Assembly: GCA_965371965.1 (NCBI GenBank)
Contig: CBDVAM010000001.1
Coordinates: 1-64,000, forward strand
Direction: 5' to 3'
DNA from: S146-42 sp965371965
GTDB lineage: Bacteria; Planctomycetota; Phycisphaerae; Phycisphaerales; UBA1924
Length of the DNA: 64,000 bases
Shown piece by piece: positions 18,064-26,220 of the stretch. The notes under the pieces were generated by a model. It was not told the DNA's origin and searched no databases. It saw only the letters and a list, made by a program, of their open reading frames with translations. Position numbers and translations under genes: made by a program. The stretch's first letter is position 1. Every line of letters starts with the position of its first letter.

Positions 18064-18087
18064 CCAGGCACGAAACCCAGTGCTGCA

Positions 18088-19512
18088 TCAGCGGTCGGGC
18101 TTGGGCGAGACCGAGACCTGGATGTCGCGGTGCTGGGACAGGTGCTTGGAGACCACGGCGCGCACCGCGTCGCTCTCGATCGAGACATAGCCCCGCGAGG
18201 CTCGGCGGATGTCTTTGATTTCCAGTCCGAGGCGGGTTCGCTCGCTGAGCACGTTGGCCCAATAGCGTGGCTCTTTGAGGGCTTCATGCCCGCGGCGATA
18301 GCGTTCTTTGCTCGCGCGATGCAGCTCTTCCTTGGAGGGTCCGTCGATCGCCAGGCGCTCGATCTCTTCACGGATCAGGCCGGCGGCGTCGATGCTGGAG
18401 CCGATCACGACGCCGTAGAACACGCCGCGCCCGGCGCCGGTGGCCCTGGGCTCATACCGCCCGGCGATCTCGCCGTCGGGGATCCTTGCCTTGAGGCGTT
18501 CAGCGAGCACGTCGGCCGCCAGACGGAGCGCCCGGGCCTCGTCGAGGTCCAGCCCGCTCGGCCCCAAGAAGCCGACGAGCACGGCGCGACCATCGAGGCC
18601 GGAGACCTCGACCGCCGATGCGATCGCGAGGGCTTCGCCGGCATCGGGCGCGGGCGCGACCTTGGCACGTTCTGAGACTGCACCGAGGTATGTCGCCGAA
18701 TATTCGAGGGCCGGAGCTCGCTGGAGGTCGCCGGCGATCCCGACCTCGATCGAGCATGTGGCGGCGATCCGGCGGAACGCCTCGCGCACGCACTCGGCGT
18801 CGAGTTCTTCCAGGCGCTCGATCTCCAGAGGCTCGAACGCGGGTGTTCCATCGCGTGAGAGCTCGGCGCTGACCACGCGTCGGAGCACGGCCCCGGCGTG
18901 TTCACGCTTCAGACGCAACCTTTGCAGCTCCTTGATCCGCCAACCCTCGAACACCTCTGGATCGACGATGGCGTCTTGGAGCAGGGCGTGGGCGAGTTCG
19001 AAGACAAGCTCGGCGTGCGAAGGCTCGCCGCTGATGCGGATCGAGACGCTATCGACGCCGACGGTTGCCCTGATCCGAATATTGGCGTCAGCCAAGAGCT
19101 GTGCCAGGGATTCGCGATCCAGCTTCTTGGTCGCCGGCTGGCTCACGGCGGCGACCGCCGCCCGCAGGGCCTCTGGGCGCAGATCGTCGCTTTGTAGCGT
19201 GCCGCCCGAGAGCGTCATCGCCAGCTCAACCCTTCCATCCATCTTTCTGTGATGGGCGATGAGGCCGTTGGAGAGGGTGAGTGTCCAGACGCCGCTGGGG
19301 ACGTCCTGGCGGATGGTCGTGATCGCGCCCAGCGTGGGGGCCTCGCTGGACAGCCCCACGGGCTCGATCCGCCATGTGTGCAGGGGCGCCGGTGAGGGGA
19401 CCTGGCACGGCTCGATCGCGCGGGCCGAGGCCAAGGGCATCGCACCCGCGAGCGTCAGCCCAAGGCCGACCACCCCCAGGCCCGCCACGTTGCCACGGGC
19501 TCTGGTCATCAT
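18088..19512 (-). CDS. M16-like peptidase homologue lacking the zinc site
   Basis: 474 aa with a signal-peptide-like N-terminus (VAGLGVVGLGLTLAGAMPLASA). The body resembles the second, non-catalytic half of M16 (PqqL/insulinase-like) proteins: GLIAHHRKMDGRVELAMTLSGGTL, then the segment around SLAQLLADANIRI and the LLQDAIVDPEVFEGW helix. No HxxEH or inverted HxxEH zinc motif is present, so it is probably a pseudopeptidase or a partner of a catalytic subunit not found here. Start 19512 (MMTRARG) is a best guess; an upstream TTG at 19545 is also possible. Confidence 0.68.
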   Translation of the reverse strand: MMTRARGNVAGLGVVGLGLTLAGAMPLASARAIEPCQVPSPAPLHTWRIEPVGLSSEAPTLGAITTIRQDVPSGVWTLTLSNGLIAHHRKMDGRVELAMTLSGGTLQSDDLRPEALRAAVAAVSQPATKKLDRESLAQLLADANIRIRATVGVDSVSIRISGEPSHAELVFELAHALLQDAIVDPEVFEGWRIKELQRLRLKREHAGAVLRRVVSAELSRDGTPAFEPLEIERLEELDAECVREAFRRIAATCSIEVGIAGDLQRAPALEYSATYLGAVSERAKVAPAPDAGEALAIASAVEVSGLDGRAVLVGFLGPSGLDLDEARALRLAADVLAERLKARIPDGEIAGRYEPRATGAGRGVFYGVVIGSSIDAAGLIREEIERLAIDGPSKEELHRASKERYRRGHEALKEPRYWANVLSERTRLGLEIKDIRRASRGYVSIESDAVRAVVSKHLSQHRDIQVSVSPKPDR

Positions 19513-19600
19513 GTTCACAAACCGTTTGATCAACCATGACTCCAACAGCGAACCCCAAGAGACGAACGCGACGCTCGCTGCATCTGCGCTGTCACAGGTT

Positions 19601-20407
19601 CTACCGACGGCGCATGTAAAGGTGCACGCTCATCTTGCCGTAGTGGTGGGTTTCCGGACCCACTGCGCCCTCTATCGACAGATTCGCCGGCTCGAAGCGA
19701 GCATCGTCTTGAGAAAGGTCGTCGGCGTCGGCCCAGTCCTGGGTAGACCAATCCGAGCCGCCCAGGTCGATCATCTGCTCGCCATCCTCGTCGGCCTCTC
19801 GGGTCGCATCCCGATGTTTCCCCTTGGCCTTGCCCTTGGGTCTGGACTTGGGTTTGGATGGGGCTGGGCGCTCTTCGATCTGCCCTTCGTCACTAGGCGA
19901 GTCCTCGTCTTCGACGACCCGACACATCGCGGGCCTGGGGGTGCGCAGCACGAGATAGCCCGTATCGTCCAATCGCTCGATCAGCTTGGCAAGCTGCGCC
20001 CGGCAGAGTTCCCAGATCCGCGCATCGCGCACCAGCATGTAGGGCGGATCGAAGAAGATCAGGTGCACGACGGACGGGCATCGTGCCAGGGCCAGCGGCC
20101 CCAGCGCGTCGGCCCGCACCACCTCGCAGCGCTCGGCGACATCCAGCGTCTCGATGTTGCGCTCGATCAGCGTTGCGATCGTCCTGTCGCGTTCGACGAA
20201 GACGCAGCGGGCGGCCCCGCGGCTGATCGCCTCGAGGCCGACTGCGCCGGTGCCGCTGAACAGGTCCACCACCACCTGGCCCTCACTATGCCCACGCAGC
20301 AGGTTGAAGACGGCCTCGCGGACGTAGTCGGGCATCGGGCGCGTGACGCTGGCGTCTCGTGGGGCCTCGATCTTCCTTCGCCGCAGTTGTCCACCGATGA
20401 TCCGCAT
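19601..20407 (-). CDS. rsmD: 16S rRNA (guanine966-N2)-methyltransferase with C-terminal extension
   Basis: Methylates G966 in 16S rRNA. The start is set at ATG 20407, giving MRIIGGQLRRRKI, the standard RsmD N-terminus. SAM-binding VVDLFSGTGAVGLEAISRGA and catalytic DPPY (D120-Y123) are present. Normal RsmD is about 190 aa; this protein is 268 aa because of a Lys/Pro-rich then acidic tail (from about residue 170: KPKSRPKGKAKGKHRD and on) that ends in a basic YMRRR. It lies 73 bp downstream of an amidohydrolase gene on the same strand. Confidence 0.88.
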   Translation of the reverse strand: MRIIGGQLRRRKIEAPRDASVTRPMPDYVREAVFNLLRGHSEGQVVVDLFSGTGAVGLEAISRGAARCVFVERDRTIATLIERNIETLDVAERCEVVRADALGPLALARCPSVVHLIFFDPPYMLVRDARIWELCRAQLAKLIERLDDTGYLVLRTPRPAMCRVVEDEDSPSDEGQIEERPAPSKPKSRPKGKAKGKHRDATREADEDGEQMIDLGGSDWSTQDWADADDLSQDDARFEPANLSIEGAVGPETHHYGKMSVHLYMRRR

Positions 20408-20480
20408 GGGGTGAGCAAAGCCGACGCATGAGGCGAGGTCAAGGGCCTCGTTGGAGGGTTGGCACGGGGGACGGGCCTCG

Positions 20481-21857
20481 TCAGCGCTCGCCGCCAACCT
20501 TGAGCTGGCGGTACTTCTCCAGGTACTTGTCTCGCAGGAGCGTGTGTTTGGTCCTCAGATCGAGTTCCCTGCCGTCGATGTACGCCGCGACCACGTTTGT
20601 GGTGATTTCGAGGATGTCGCCGTCGGCGACGATCATGGTGGCGCTCTTGCCAGCCTTGAGGCTGCCGTAGTGATCGTCAATTCCGAGGATTTCCGCCGCA
20701 GAGAGGGTCATCGCGCGGATGGCGGCCTCGTGATCGAGCCCGAAGGCGACTGCCTTGGCGATCTGGTCGGGCAGGTTCCGCTCGTTGCTCGCCCCGCCGC
20801 CGGAGGCCAGGCACCAGCGGATCCCCGCTTGTTCCAGTCTCGCCGGAAGCGTGAACGCGTCGTCGTGGGGCTTGTCGGCCCGACCCGGGAACGTATACAC
20901 GCTCGAGATGATCACCGGGACGTCGTGGGCCTTGAGCAGGTCGCTGACAAGCGGCGCATCCCGCCCGCCGACGATGACGACGCGCATGTGGCGCTCGGCG
21001 AAGAACGTGACCGCCGAGGCGATCTGGTCGGCTTCGCTCGCGCGGACGAAGACGGGCCTCTGGTGCTCGCCTGGCAGGACGATCATCGCCGCCTCGAGCC
21101 CCAGATCGATAGGCTGGGACTCGCCGGCGGCCCTGGCCTGGGCGTACGCCTCCAGTCGATCGAAGAACTCGCCCAGCTCCGTGAGATTCTCGTCGATCCG
21201 CTCGCGCTGCTCGCTCTGGGAGCGCGTCATCCACCAGTCCTGGCTCGGGCGGACCTGCGGATAGCTCACTACCAGGCCGATCGCGTCGGCGATGGTCATG
21301 TCTTCCCAGGTCCAGCCGTCCAGGCGCATCGCGCTGCCGCGCCCGGCGATCCGCCCGCCCGAGGGGAACACGCCGACGATCAACACGCCGCCGGCCCGAG
21401 CTACGGGGATCAGCGCCGAGTCGGGGTTGACCGCGACGCTTGCGCGGACCTCGGGGGTGAACGAGCCGACCTCGCTCTGGTCGCGCGTGGCGCGGACCGA
21501 GCCGATCTCGGTCAACCCGAGGCTGGTCGAGGCGGAAATCAGCCCGGGATAGACGTGCTTGTGTCGCCCGTCGATGAGAACAGTGTCCGCGGTGAACATG
21601 CGCTCACCCTCGCCGACTTCTGCGATGACGCCGTCGCGTACGAGCACGAAGCCGGGGTCGAGAGTCTGGCCGTCGCCGGTGTGGACCTGAGCGCCGACGA
21701 TCACGAAGGGCATCGGCTGGGGCGGGGCTTTGTGGATGACGTCCTGGGCGTGGGCTGTGGCGGCAAGAAGCAGACTCACCACGGAGACACGGAGACACGG
21801 AGTGAGGAGAGTGCGGAGAGGCGACGCGATTGGGTTTGTGAGTTTCATGGTGTTCAC
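20481..21857 (-). CDS. Exported amidohydrolase-like protein with degenerate metal site
   Basis: 458 aa of the imidazolonepropionase/dihydroorotase-like amidohydrolase fold: an N-terminal beta-sandwich (VIVGAQVHTGDGQTL), a TIM-barrel, and the closing segment AAEILGIDDHYGSLKAGKSATMIVADGD. The first metal motif, normally PGLIDAHTH, reads YPGLISASTSLG, so both His ligands are missing and activity is doubtful. A signal peptide (residues about 1-37, ending AATAHAQ) is partly encoded by a dispersed repeat (residues 14-28). It overlaps the upstream amidohydrolase by 4 bp, so the two are likely made together. Confidence 0.8.
   Translation of the reverse strand: MNTMKLTNPIASPLRTLLTPCLRVSVVSLLLAATAHAQDVIHKAPPQPMPFVIVGAQVHTGDGQTLDPGFVLVRDGVIAEVGEGERMFTADTVLIDGRHKHVYPGLISASTSLGLTEIGSVRATRDQSEVGSFTPEVRASVAVNPDSALIPVARAGGVLIVGVFPSGGRIAGRGSAMRLDGWTWEDMTIADAIGLVVSYPQVRPSQDWWMTRSQSEQRERIDENLTELGEFFDRLEAYAQARAAGESQPIDLGLEAAMIVLPGEHQRPVFVRASEADQIASAVTFFAERHMRVVIVGGRDAPLVSDLLKAHDVPVIISSVYTFPGRADKPHDDAFTLPARLEQAGIRWCLASGGGASNERNLPDQIAKAVAFGLDHEAAIRAMTLSAAEILGIDDHYGSLKAGKSATMIVADGDILEITTNVVAAYIDGRELDLRTKHTLLRDKYLEKYRQLKVGGER
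21775..21818. repeat. Dispersed 'caccacggagacacggaga' repeat inside a signal-peptide coding region
   Basis: The run ctcaccacggagacacggag followed by further acacgg/agtgagg units belongs to the common bacterial ACGGAGACACGGAG repeat type and is related to, but distinct from, the element in purL at 6229. On the minus strand it is read as residues 14-28 (LRTLLTPCLRVSVVS) of the amidohydrolase signal peptide. Confidence 0.7.
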
Positions 21858-24800
21858 CGGTTGTGGATGAGGTTGTGGAGCCAGGAGTCGCTTGTGCAGG
21901 CGCAGTCGCCGCGAACGTCGTGGTCGGCTTGGCTGAGATTGTCGAGGAACTCGAGGCTCAGGCGATCGCGCATGAGCCAGTCGGGGTCGTCGGACGAATC
22001 CTCGTCGGCCTCGTCGGGCTCTTCATGGTCCTCGCCCTTCTTGGATTTGTCGTCCTTCAGCAGCTTGGCGAGAATCCGCTGGCGCTCGGTTGTGTTGCGT
22101 TCGCGATGGGTGGCGTCGATATCGAGCGAGAAATACTCGCGCCCGTCGATCCACGTCGCCTCGCACACGCTGAAGGAACTCAGTGGATCGCCGGACCAGA
22201 TGACAAGGTCCGCGTCCTTGCCGACCTCCAGCGAGCCGACCTGATCGTCGATCCCGAGTTGGATCGCCGGGTTGAGGGTCACGAACTTGAGGGCTTCGCT
22301 GGGCTCGATCTGGCCGTACTTCACGGCCTTGGCTGCCTCGGTGTTCAGGCGGCGCGAGAGCTCGTCGGAGTCGGAGTTGTAGCTCACGACGACGCCGGCG
22401 GCGTGCATGATCGGCCCGTTGTAGGGGATCGCGTCCTGGACCTCCATCTTGTACGCCCACCAGTCGCTGAAACAGCTCGCCCCCAGCGCGTGCTCCTTGA
22501 TCGCCTCGGCGACCTTGTAGCCTTCGAGCACATGCTGGAAACTGCCGATTTTGAAGCCGAAGTCGCCGGCGACGCGGCAGAGCATGAGGATCTCGTCCTG
22601 GCGGTAGCTGTGGGAGTGGATCAGGCGTTCGCCCGCGAGAATCTCGGCAAGGGCCTCTAGTTCCAAGTCAACACGTATCGGTTTATGATAGAATGCACTC
22701 GATCGAACGAAGCCGAATTGAAACGGCGTCCGAGAGTTTCGGGCACTTTCATGAGAATACAGACGATGAAACTCATCGCTCAGTTCGCGAATCGCTTCTG
22801 CGGACAACGAGTCATTATCAGGGCCTCCAATTCCCAACCCTAGCCAGTTTATGAATGTCTGTGACGCAGAGTACCACTGCTGCACCTCTAGTGGTTTCTC
22901 ATACAAGCGGCGCTGATCATCGAGACGATACCCAACAAATGCCTGCCGCCCACTGGCGTCCATCCACATTAAATTGAGCTCCATCACATCTGAATCATGC
23001 ACATCAACAAATCCATCCGACCTAACTCCAGAGAGCATTGCAGCGATGTCAATCCCATCTGCATCACAGAGTAATCGTACGCCAGTTTGAACATCAGCAC
23101 TGAAGAGCCAACCCCTGAGCTCGGTGTCGATGAACAACACCATGCTATTGGGGAGTCTTTGATTAACTATTTCCTGAATGTTCCCAACAACTGGAGTTCC
23201 TTGCCACAACCCGGGCAAGGCTTGCTCCAGACGTGACACTTCCTTCGATCTGAGGTATTCCCTTGCCGCGATAAACCGATCCCGAATAAACGTCTCGACG
23301 CCCATCCGCGACTGCGGATACCGCACGTTGTACTCGCGGCTCCGATTGCTCTGCTTGACGTTTTCGCCGAGCGCAAACTTGATGCCGGGCTTGGCACCCT
23401 CCATGAGCATGTCATCGGGATGGCGGGCGCCCCACCGCACCTTGTGGATCGCGTTCTGGCCGCCGATGGGGTTCGCGCTTCCGTGCAGCGTGTTCACGGT
23501 CGTCACGCCCGCGGCGAGCTGGCGATACCAGTTGACAGTGGCCGGGTCGAGGTTGTCATGGATCCGCACCTCGCTGGTGCACGCCTGTGAGCTCTCGTTG
23601 CCGCCGCCGGCGAAGATGCCGGTGTGGCTGTGGGCGTCGATCAAGCCGGGTGTGATGTGCCTGCCCGCGCAATCGATAATCCGCATGTTCGGGCGGCCTC
23701 GTGGGGCGACGCCGGTGCCGATGGCCTGGACCTTGCCGTCGTCGACCATGACCCACGCGTCGTGCAGGATTCCTTCAGGCCCCGATGTCCAGATGGATGC
23801 GTTCACGAAGAGGGCCGCACCGGCCTGGGGAACCTCATCGACGGCGTATGCGCCGAACGGATAGCCATAGCTGGCGGGGAACTCTGGGCCTGCATCATCC
23901 TCTCCGGCTGATTCATCTTCTGTCGCCGGCTGCTCTTGTGCGCCGTTCACGCGCTCGCCGGTGAACTTCATCGTCTCGCCCGATGGCACCAGAATCGCGC
24001 CGAACATCCGGTCATCCGCAAAGGTGACACTCCCGACCACGACACCCGAGTCGTCGGGCATATCAAACAGGTAGGACAACCGGTTCCCATCGAGCTTCGC
24101 GTTGCGTGCCTTCTGCTGTGGCGCGTCTTCGGCGTTTCCTCCGCCGAGGACCTCGACCTTGCCCTTCTCGTCAAACGAGATATCCAGCACACCGTCATGG
24201 CTCGGATCTTGGCCGAACGTGAACGACCAGCGCCCGGCGATGCTCTCATCTTCGGGCTTGTTGATCTCGTGGCGACGTCCGTCGATCCACACCTCCAGGA
24301 TCTTGGTGTCCTCATCGAATAGCGGCCCGTCGGCGACGATGAAACTCGCGATCTTGCCCACCCCAAGCGTGCCCAGACGATCATCGACGCCGAGCAGCCT
24401 CGCCGGCGTCGTCGTGAGCGCCGCGAGTGCGTCATCTTCGCTCAGCCCATGCTCGATCGCCTTGCGCAGGTTCTTGTGGAAACTCCCGCGACCCTTAGCC
24501 TTGGAACTGGTCAGCGCGACGTCAAGCCCCGCGTCGATCAGCCTCGCCGCGTTCGTCGGCGCCTGCTCCCAGGCCATCAGGTCCTTGAGATCCAGCCCCT
24601 CGATCATGGCGACGCTGGAGACATCGGGCTCTGCGGGGAATCGCAGCGGCACGATGATCGCCCGCCCCTCGCCCGCGATCGCTTCGAGATGCTGGTACGA
24701 ACGCCCATCGCCGACGATGATGACCTCGCGCTCAAACTCGTCGCCGATACCGTCTGCTGAGAAGATATTCTGCGGGTTGGCGACATCGAAGAGCAGCGGC

Positions 24801-25558
24801 ACGTCGCTCATGATTGCATCGAGGCTGTTGAACTCGATCGATTCGCCTGCTTCGCGGGCCGCCCGCTGCCAGTCGCTGTCGATCAGGGACTGGCGGATGA
24901 GGGCGACCGCGCCCATGTGGCTCACCGGATAGCCACTTCCATCGGGCGTGCCCCTCGCACGGTCAAAGCTCAGGACGTTCGCCGAGGATGACACATACAC
25001 CGGCGGCTGGGCGAGCGAGTCGTTCGCCGGCGGCTTGGCGAGGCTGAGGACTCCCGAGTGCCCGCGGAACACGCCGGTCTTGGGCGAGATGTTCGCCGCG
25101 ACGAATCCCAGCTTCACGAGCGCCTCTCGATCAGAATCCGAGAGCCCCGGTCCCATGACCGCCATGTGGTGCGGCGTGACCATCGCGTTCCAGTGCACGA
25201 GCTCGCCTTGCAAATCCGACACCGGCTCGTCCACTTCCGCGAAGGCCTCGATCAGGCCCGGGTAGATGTGCAGGCCCGCGGCGTCATGCAACGTCGCCGC
25301 CTGGGGAACTGGCGAGCGACTCATGCCCTTCGTCGATGCTACGAAGATGATCCTGCCGTCTCGAAACGACATCGACGCCTCTTCCAACACTTCGCCCGGT
25401 GCGGTATGGACTGTCGCGTTGTAGAACCCGTGCCAGCCAGGATCCGTATGGCGCATCCCATTGGGCGGGGGGTCCATCGGACCCGTGCTCGTGGATTGGC
25501 CGATGGAAGCCCCGGTCAGGACCGCCGAGACCAAGACGCATATCTGGTTCATTCTCAT
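21854..25558 (-). CDS. Exported tandem-amidohydrolase protein
   Basis: 1234 aa if started at ATG 25558 (MRMNQICVLVSAVLTGASIGQS, a signal peptide); the frame is open to 25618. The first amidohydrolase-like half lacks the HxH motif (YPGLIEAFAEVDEP). The second has a full-looking site: GLIDAHSHTG (H643, H645), GVTTVNTLHGSANPIGGQ, LIHSHSYRQDEILML, and the closing IDDQVGSLEVGKDADLVIWSGDPL. The pattern resembles cytosolic imidazolonepropionase-like and exported 'amidohydrolase family' proteins of unknown substrate. Residues about 766-961 (nt 22676-23262) are an insertion of about 48% GC. The C-terminus is Asp/Lys-rich. It overlaps the next gene by 4 bp. Confidence 0.85.
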   Translation of the reverse strand: MRMNQICVLVSAVLTGASIGQSTSTGPMDPPPNGMRHTDPGWHGFYNATVHTAPGEVLEEASMSFRDGRIIFVASTKGMSRSPVPQAATLHDAAGLHIYPGLIEAFAEVDEPVSDLQGELVHWNAMVTPHHMAVMGPGLSDSDREALVKLGFVAANISPKTGVFRGHSGVLSLAKPPANDSLAQPPVYVSSSANVLSFDRARGTPDGSGYPVSHMGAVALIRQSLIDSDWQRAAREAGESIEFNSLDAIMSDVPLLFDVANPQNIFSADGIGDEFEREVIIVGDGRSYQHLEAIAGEGRAIIVPLRFPAEPDVSSVAMIEGLDLKDLMAWEQAPTNAARLIDAGLDVALTSSKAKGRGSFHKNLRKAIEHGLSEDDALAALTTTPARLLGVDDRLGTLGVGKIASFIVADGPLFDEDTKILEVWIDGRRHEINKPEDESIAGRWSFTFGQDPSHDGVLDISFDEKGKVEVLGGGNAEDAPQQKARNAKLDGNRLSYLFDMPDDSGVVVGSVTFADDRMFGAILVPSGETMKFTGERVNGAQEQPATEDESAGEDDAGPEFPASYGYPFGAYAVDEVPQAGAALFVNASIWTSGPEGILHDAWVMVDDGKVQAIGTGVAPRGRPNMRIIDCAGRHITPGLIDAHSHTGIFAGGGNESSQACTSEVRIHDNLDPATVNWYRQLAAGVTTVNTLHGSANPIGGQNAIHKVRWGARHPDDMLMEGAKPGIKFALGENVKQSNRSREYNVRYPQSRMGVETFIRDRFIAAREYLRSKEVSRLEQALPGLWQGTPVVGNIQEIVNQRLPNSMVLFIDTELRGWLFSADVQTGVRLLCDADGIDIAAMLSGVRSDGFVDVHDSDVMELNLMWMDASGRQAFVGYRLDDQRRLYEKPLEVQQWYSASQTFINWLGLGIGGPDNDSLSAEAIRELSDEFHRLYSHESARNSRTPFQFGFVRSSAFYHKPIRVDLELEALAEILAGERLIHSHSYRQDEILMLCRVAGDFGFKIGSFQHVLEGYKVAEAIKEHALGASCFSDWWAYKMEVQDAIPYNGPIMHAAGVVVSYNSDSDELSRRLNTEAAKAVKYGQIEPSEALKFVTLNPAIQLGIDDQVGSLEVGKDADLVIWSGDPLSSFSVCEATWIDGREYFSLDIDATHRERNTTERQRILAKLLKDDKSKKGEDHEEPDEADEDSSDDPDWLMRDRLSLEFLDNLSQADHDVRGDCACTSDSWLHNLIHNR

Positions 25559-25608
25559 GGCCCTGACGATATCAGGGAAATCGGGCGAGGATGCACGGGT
25601 GATTCCCG

Positions 25609-25614
25609 TATACT
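25609..25614 (+). promoter_or_regulatory. Possible -10 element (TATACT) of the toxin-antitoxin operon
   Basis: TATACT sits only 6 nt before the antitoxin ATG at 25621, which would make a nearly or fully leaderless mRNA. No convincing -35 box is seen at the expected spacing, and no Shine-Dalgarno precedes the ATG. Confidence 0.35.
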
Positions 25615-25620
25615 GCATGG

Positions 25621-25896
25621 ATGGCCAGACAGATCACCCTCACCGACGAGCAGCTCGCGGAACTTCAGGCCAAGGGTTTACCCCTGGCGATCCCTGGCGA
25701 GGATGGGCGGGAGATCATCATCCAGGACGGTGCCGCCTATCGGCGAATGCTCCGCGTGCTCGACGAACTCGATATCGCCGAGAGTGCTCGAATCTGCCAG
25801 GAGCGCTGGGAGGCCATGGAATCGGGTGAGGATCCAGGAGTGCCGGCGCGGGAGTTTCTCGACCAGCTCAAGGAACGCCTCCGGCAGGCAGGATGA
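25621..25896 (+). CDS. Antitoxin-like protein of a type II TA pair
   Basis: 91 aa, acidic, with an N-terminal beta-strand part (MARQITLTDEQ...IIIQDGAAYRRML) and a helical C-terminus (GVPAREFLDQLKERLRQAG), as in short antitoxins whose C-terminus wraps the toxin. The family (Phd/ParD-like) is not certain by eye. The call rests on its size and on the 4-bp ATGA overlap with the RelE/ParE-type gene that follows. It is divergent from the large amidohydrolase, so the 25559-25620 gap holds both promoters. Confidence 0.72.
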   Translation: MARQITLTDEQLAELQAKGLPLAIPGEDGREIIIQDGAAYRRMLRVLDELDIAESARICQERWEAMESGEDPGVPAREFLDQLKERLRQAG

Positions 25897-26201
25897 CCCG
25901 GTACACCGTCGTCCTTGCAACTGCCGCGGCTCGCGAGCTTGTGGAGATTCTCCAGTACCTGGAGAATGACGCGACGCCCGGCGCATCGACACTCTGGATC
26001 GAGCAGTACGAGCGGCTGCTTGAGTCGCTCAAGGACATGCCTCGAAGGTTCCCGCTGGCGCGAGAGGCCGAGGGCGTCCATCCGGCCTCCCTCCGTCAGG
26101 CTCGGGTCTATAGCCATCGCGTCCTGTTCACGATCGAAAGCTCAACAGTGCGCATCCTCCACATCCGCCACTATGCACAAGACGATCTCTCCGATATCTA
26201 G
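25893..26201 (+). CDS. RelE/ParE family toxin
   Basis: 102 aa with the RelE/ParE fold signature: YTVVLATAAARELVEILQYL at the start, a middle PRRFPLAREAEG segment, then LRQARVYSHRVLFTIESSTVRILHIRHYAQD at the end, the usual beta-hairpin and terminal RILHIRH strand. ParE-type members poison gyrase and RelE-type members cut mRNA on ribosomes; the sequence does not decide which. It is translationally coupled to the antitoxin. Confidence 0.88.
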   Translation: MTRYTVVLATAAARELVEILQYLENDATPGASTLWIEQYERLLESLKDMPRRFPLAREAEGVHPASLRQARVYSHRVLFTIESSTVRILHIRHYAQDDLSDI

Positions 26202-26220
26202 CCCCCGCTACCCTTTGCCC

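Noticed and set aside
22676..23262. Intein or homing endonuclease in the large amidohydrolase
   Set aside because: No splicing-block residues, LAGLIDADG or HNH motif seen.
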